From: Candidatus Cloacimonadota bacterium
GTDB lineage: Bacteria; Hydrothermota; E44-bin80
Reading direction: 5' to 3'
Assembly (NCBI GenBank): GCA_004376305.1
Contig: SOKD01000370.1
Coordinates: 1 to 8,535 of the forward strand
Length of the DNA stretch: 8,535 bases
Positions 7,002 to 8,535 of this stretch are shown here, in pieces. The stretch's first letter is position 1. Each line of letters starts with the position of its first letter. Made by a program: the position numbers and the translations under genes. The notes beneath the pieces are model-generated. The model made no database searches. It was not told the DNA's origin and saw only the letters and a program-made list of their open reading frames with translations.

Positions 7002-7007
7002 CTCCTT
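7002..7007 (-). promoter_or_regulatory. Shine-Dalgarno site that sets the methyltransferase start
   Basis: AAGGAG on the minus strand lies 5 bp before the ATG at 6996 and 2 bp outside the left inverted repeat of the transposase element. It argues for 6996 and against the upstream in-frame ATG at 7023. Confidence 0.75.
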
Positions 7008-7009
7008 TT

Positions 7010-7025
7010 AATTCGGGACACATCC
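7010..7025 (+). repeat. Left inverted repeat of the RAYT element
   Basis: AATTCGGGACACATCC is the exact reverse complement of 7792-7807. With the adjoining bases, GGGAC (7015-7019) can pair with GTCCC (7035-7039), a weak 5-bp stem that spans the transposase stop codon. The repeat fills the gap between the transposase stop and the methyltransferase ribosome-binding site. Confidence 0.8.
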
Positions 7026-7030
7026 TAATT

Positions 7031-7705
7031 TTAAGTCCCTATTTTTGGCGGTCTTCCTACTTTTCTCGGTATCAATTTTCTATTCGCTTTTGATTCAATT
7101 ACCTGCTGGAACTCAAAATTGCCTATTGGTAATCCTTTTCTGGTCATTTTTCGTATTATGCCAATGTCCTTTTCTGTTTCTGCATTTGCTATATAGCTTC
7201 GATATTGGTTGATTTCTCCAAATTCCTTTAGGTCACGAGGATCGACCAGGGGATCCTCTGTTCCAAGTATATGCATCCGTGCGCTTGACCAATGGTAATC
7301 CTGCAGCTTGCTGACTATGCCCGCCCTCACGGAATTCCAGTCAATATAGCGAACAACAGCCCAGAAATAGCGGTCTTTATCATTGACACTTGAGAAATAC
7401 CGAGCTTCCCATAATCGTCCTGTTCTTTTATATTTTCTGTTGATTTCTTGTGTGTAACAAAGGCTGATACCCTGCATTGTTTTGGCCAAACTGGGATTCT
7501 CGGTAGGTATAATGAGAAGATGGACATGATTAGGCATTAGTGAGTATCCCAGAATCCTGCAATTCCATCTTTCTTTGTAAACATGCGCGAGACGGATATA
7601 TATTTGCATATCTTCCTTGTCATGGAAGATTGGCTGCCCGTTATTTCCTCTATGGACAACATGATATGGCCAACCTGGAATTATTACTCTGGCGATTCTC
7701 GACAT
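7031..7705 (-). CDS. REP-associated tyrosine transposase (Y1, HUH family)
   Basis: The 224-residue protein has the Y1-transposase core. The metal-binding HUH motif is His60-Val61-His62 in M-P-N-H-V-H-L-L-I. The candidate catalytic tyrosine is Tyr84 in C-Y-T-Q-E-I-N. The RAYT signature G-R-L-W-E-A-R-Y (96-103) and W-N-S-V-R-A-G (123-129) follow. The basic, proline-containing end (G-R-P-P-K) is common in this group. Such enzymes nick and join single-stranded DNA at REP hairpins. Length and motifs are complete, so it appears intact. Its last codons and stop lie in the imperfect inner part of the left inverted repeat. A TTGACA promoter leaves only 2-3 bases, or none, before the ATG, and there is no Shine-Dalgarno. 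Family is firm; present mobility is unknown. Confidence 0.92.
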   Translation of the reverse strand: MSRIARVIIPGWPYHVVHRGNNGQPIFHDKEDMQIYIRLAHVYKERWNCRILGYSLMPNHVHLLIIPTENPSLAKTMQGISLCYTQEINRKYKRTGRLWEARYFSSVNDKDRYFWAVVRYIDWNSVRAGIVSKLQDYHWSSARMHILGTEDPLVDPRDLKEFGEINQYRSYIANAETEKDIGIIRKMTRKGLPIGNFEFQQVIESKANRKLIPRKVGRPPKIGT

Positions 7706-7713
7706 GGTAAAAG

Positions 7714-7742
7714 CCTATACCATAGAAATTTATGTTTGTCAA
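7714..7742 (-). promoter_or_regulatory. Promoter of the transposase, nearly leaderless
   Basis: On the minus strand an exact TTGACA (7737-7742), a 17-bp spacer and TATAGG (7714-7719, four of six) are followed by eight bases and the ATG at 7705. The predicted start falls at 7705-7708, giving a leader of 0-3 bases, and no Shine-Dalgarno is present. The promoter is inside the element and reads toward the methyltransferase. Confidence 0.6.
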
Positions 7743-7791
7743 GAAAGTAAATTGAGACCAAAGTATGAAAAAACGGGAGTTTCAAAAAATG

Positions 7792-7807
7792 GGATGTGTC
7801 CCGAATT
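7792..7807 (-). repeat. Right inverted repeat of the RAYT element
   Basis: On the plus strand this reads GGATGTGTCCCGAATT, the reverse complement of 7010-7025. Together with G7791 it contains a small self-complementary hairpin, GGGA-TGTG-TCCC (7791-7802). The left copy has lost one pair of it (GGGA-CACA-TCCT). This end lies between the transposase promoter and the start region of the DUF5916-type gene. Confidence 0.8.
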
Positions 7808-7812
7808 TATGT

Positions 7813-7841
7813 TTGATTTTTGTAACATTTATGATTATATA
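7813..7841 (+). promoter_or_regulatory. Possible promoter of the DUF5916-type gene
   Basis: TTGATT (7813-7818), a 17-bp spacer and TATATA (7836-7841) match the consensus only in part (four of six each). They are correctly placed ahead of the leader and the AAAGGAGG Shine-Dalgarno (7857-7864). The -35 begins 5 bp outside the right inverted repeat. The AT-rich context makes a chance match possible. Confidence 0.35.
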
Positions 7842-7868
7842 TCGTAGTAAGAAATAAAAGGAGGTTTT

Positions 7869-8535
7869 ATGCAGTTTTTATTGGTCTGTTTATTATTAAT
7901 TGGAATCAACGGAGATAAAATTATTGAAGCACGATTTACCGATACTCCGCCACGAATTGACGGGGTTATTGAGGAGCTATGGCAAGCAGCAGATTCAGTA
8001 TGTGATTTCATACAACATGCTCCGTATGAGAAGACAGACCCGACAGAGAAGACGGTTGTTTACGTATTGCAGGATAGGGATAATCTCTATATAGCATATC
8101 GCTGCTATGCTGAGACACATAAACCTATTGCCTGTTTGACGTCTGATGAAGACCATATCATTATTGGTATTGATTCTTTCGGCAGCAAAAGCCAGGCGTA
8201 CTTTTTTATCGTTTATGCAAGTGGAATTAGACAGGATGGCTGGGTTTATGATGATGGACGCACCATGGATAACTCATGGGAGGGTGTGTGGTATCGGGGA
8301 GTTAAGGTTTATAACAACCATCTTGATTATGAAATCAAGATACCATTCAAATCGATACGCTACAAGAAAGGACTTGATACATGGGGAATTCAATTTTACC
8401 GATACAGCGCAGGCAATCGTGAGACCGATTTCTGGACAGAAGTACTCCAGCACGAAAACTCCATGGTCTCTCAATATGGATTCTTGAAAGGTATTAATCC
8501 TCAATCGACAGGATATTACTTTGAGCTTTACCCTG
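7869..8535 (+). CDS. Exported DUF5916/CBM9-like protein (3' end outside window)
   Basis: From an ATG at 7869 the frame is open for 222 codons to the edge of the window. AAAGGAGG lies 4 bp before the start, and an in-frame TAA at 7848 rules out an earlier one. The protein starts with a short hydrophobic export signal (1-15, unusually without Lys/Arg before the core). It then follows the N-terminal pattern of DUF5916 proteins with a CBM9-like fold: P-P-R-I-D-G-V-I-E-E-L-W-Q-A-A (27-41), D-F-I-Q (46-49), D-N-L-Y-I-A-Y (71-77), D-x-I-x-I-x-I-D-S-F (95-104), S-W-E-G-V-W (136-141), Y-E-I-K-I-P-F-K-S-I-R (153-163) and W-G-I-Q-F-Y-R (172-178). Complete family members are several hundred residues longer, with a barrel-like C-terminal region probably in the outer membrane. 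The ligand is unknown. Divergent from the transposase. Confidence 0.85.
   Translation, partial: MQFLLVCLLLIGINGDKIIEARFTDTPPRIDGVIEELWQAADSVCDFIQHAPYEKTDPTEKTVVYVLQDRDNLYIAYRCYAETHKPIACLTSDEDHIIIGIDSFGSKSQAYFFIVYASGIRQDGWVYDDGRTMDNSWEGVWYRGVKVYNNHLDYEIKIPFKSIRYKKGLDTWGIQFYRYSAGNRETDFWTEVLQHENSMVSQYGFLKGINPQSTGYYFELYP

Larger units (their letters stand above)
7010..7807 (-). mobile_element. RAYT-type element with 16-bp inverted repeat ends
   Basis: A single transposase gene is bracketed by a perfect 16-bp inverted repeat (7010-7025 and 7792-7807, AATTCGGGACACATCC on the left). Less exact similarity (ATTTT, TCCC and T-run blocks) continues inward for about 25 bp. The layout matches REP-associated tyrosine transposases, whose genes sit between inverted REP sequences. 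The total is about 0.8 kb with no cargo gene. The outer boundaries are set by where the repeat match ends. No target-site duplication was recognised, as expected for HUH enzymes. Confidence 0.75.

Noticed and set aside
7900..8487. Plus-strand frames starting at 7900 and 8146
   Set aside because: They lie in a different frame from the DUF5916-type gene, which has the start signal and the family pattern.

Overview
The window is AT-rich bacterial DNA. It holds nine protein-coding regions (two cut by the window edges) and one small transposase element. No RNA gene or CRISPR array was seen. Shine-Dalgarno sites of the GGAG/AAGGAGG type, TTGACA-type promoters, Sec-type signal peptides, a C-terminal tail resembling a type IX secretion sorting domain and a DUF5916/CBM9-like protein suggest an FCB-type or candidate-phylum bacterium (WOR-3/Cloacimonadota-like). 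That placement is inference from protein style, not from a marker gene.

Left part (1-3610): the C-terminal end of a probable membrane protein; a small alkyltransferase-like (ATL) protein with Trp in place of the alkyl-accepting Cys; and, converging on it with only 3 bp between the stop codons, a large exported Tricorn-family protease with two propellers, a PDZ domain and an S41 catalytic domain.

Middle (3757-6117): an exported C45-like Ntn-hydrolase with a sorting-domain-like tail on the minus strand. Divergent from it is a plus-strand pair: a Kbp/YgaU-like BON-LysM protein and a dodecin-family protein that lacks the usual flavin-contacting Trp and Gln.

Right part (6268-8535): a SAM-dependent methyltransferase lies directly downstream of a REP-associated (RAYT/Y1 HUH) transposase. 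The transposase is bracketed by a perfect 16-bp inverted repeat. Beyond it, a DUF5916-type exported protein runs off the right edge; its true frame is open from 7869 to the end.

The most notable pattern is in the promoters. Four genes have an exact TTGACA followed 17 bp later by a TA-rich -10. For the Tricorn and C45 genes the -10 ends exactly 6 bp before the ATG, so the predicted transcription start is the A of the start codon and there is no Shine-Dalgarno: leaderless mRNAs. The transposase is nearly the same (8 bp). The other genes have clear Shine-Dalgarno sequences, so this genome seems to mix leaderless and SD-led genes, with the leaderless ones here being two exported hydrolases and a transposase.
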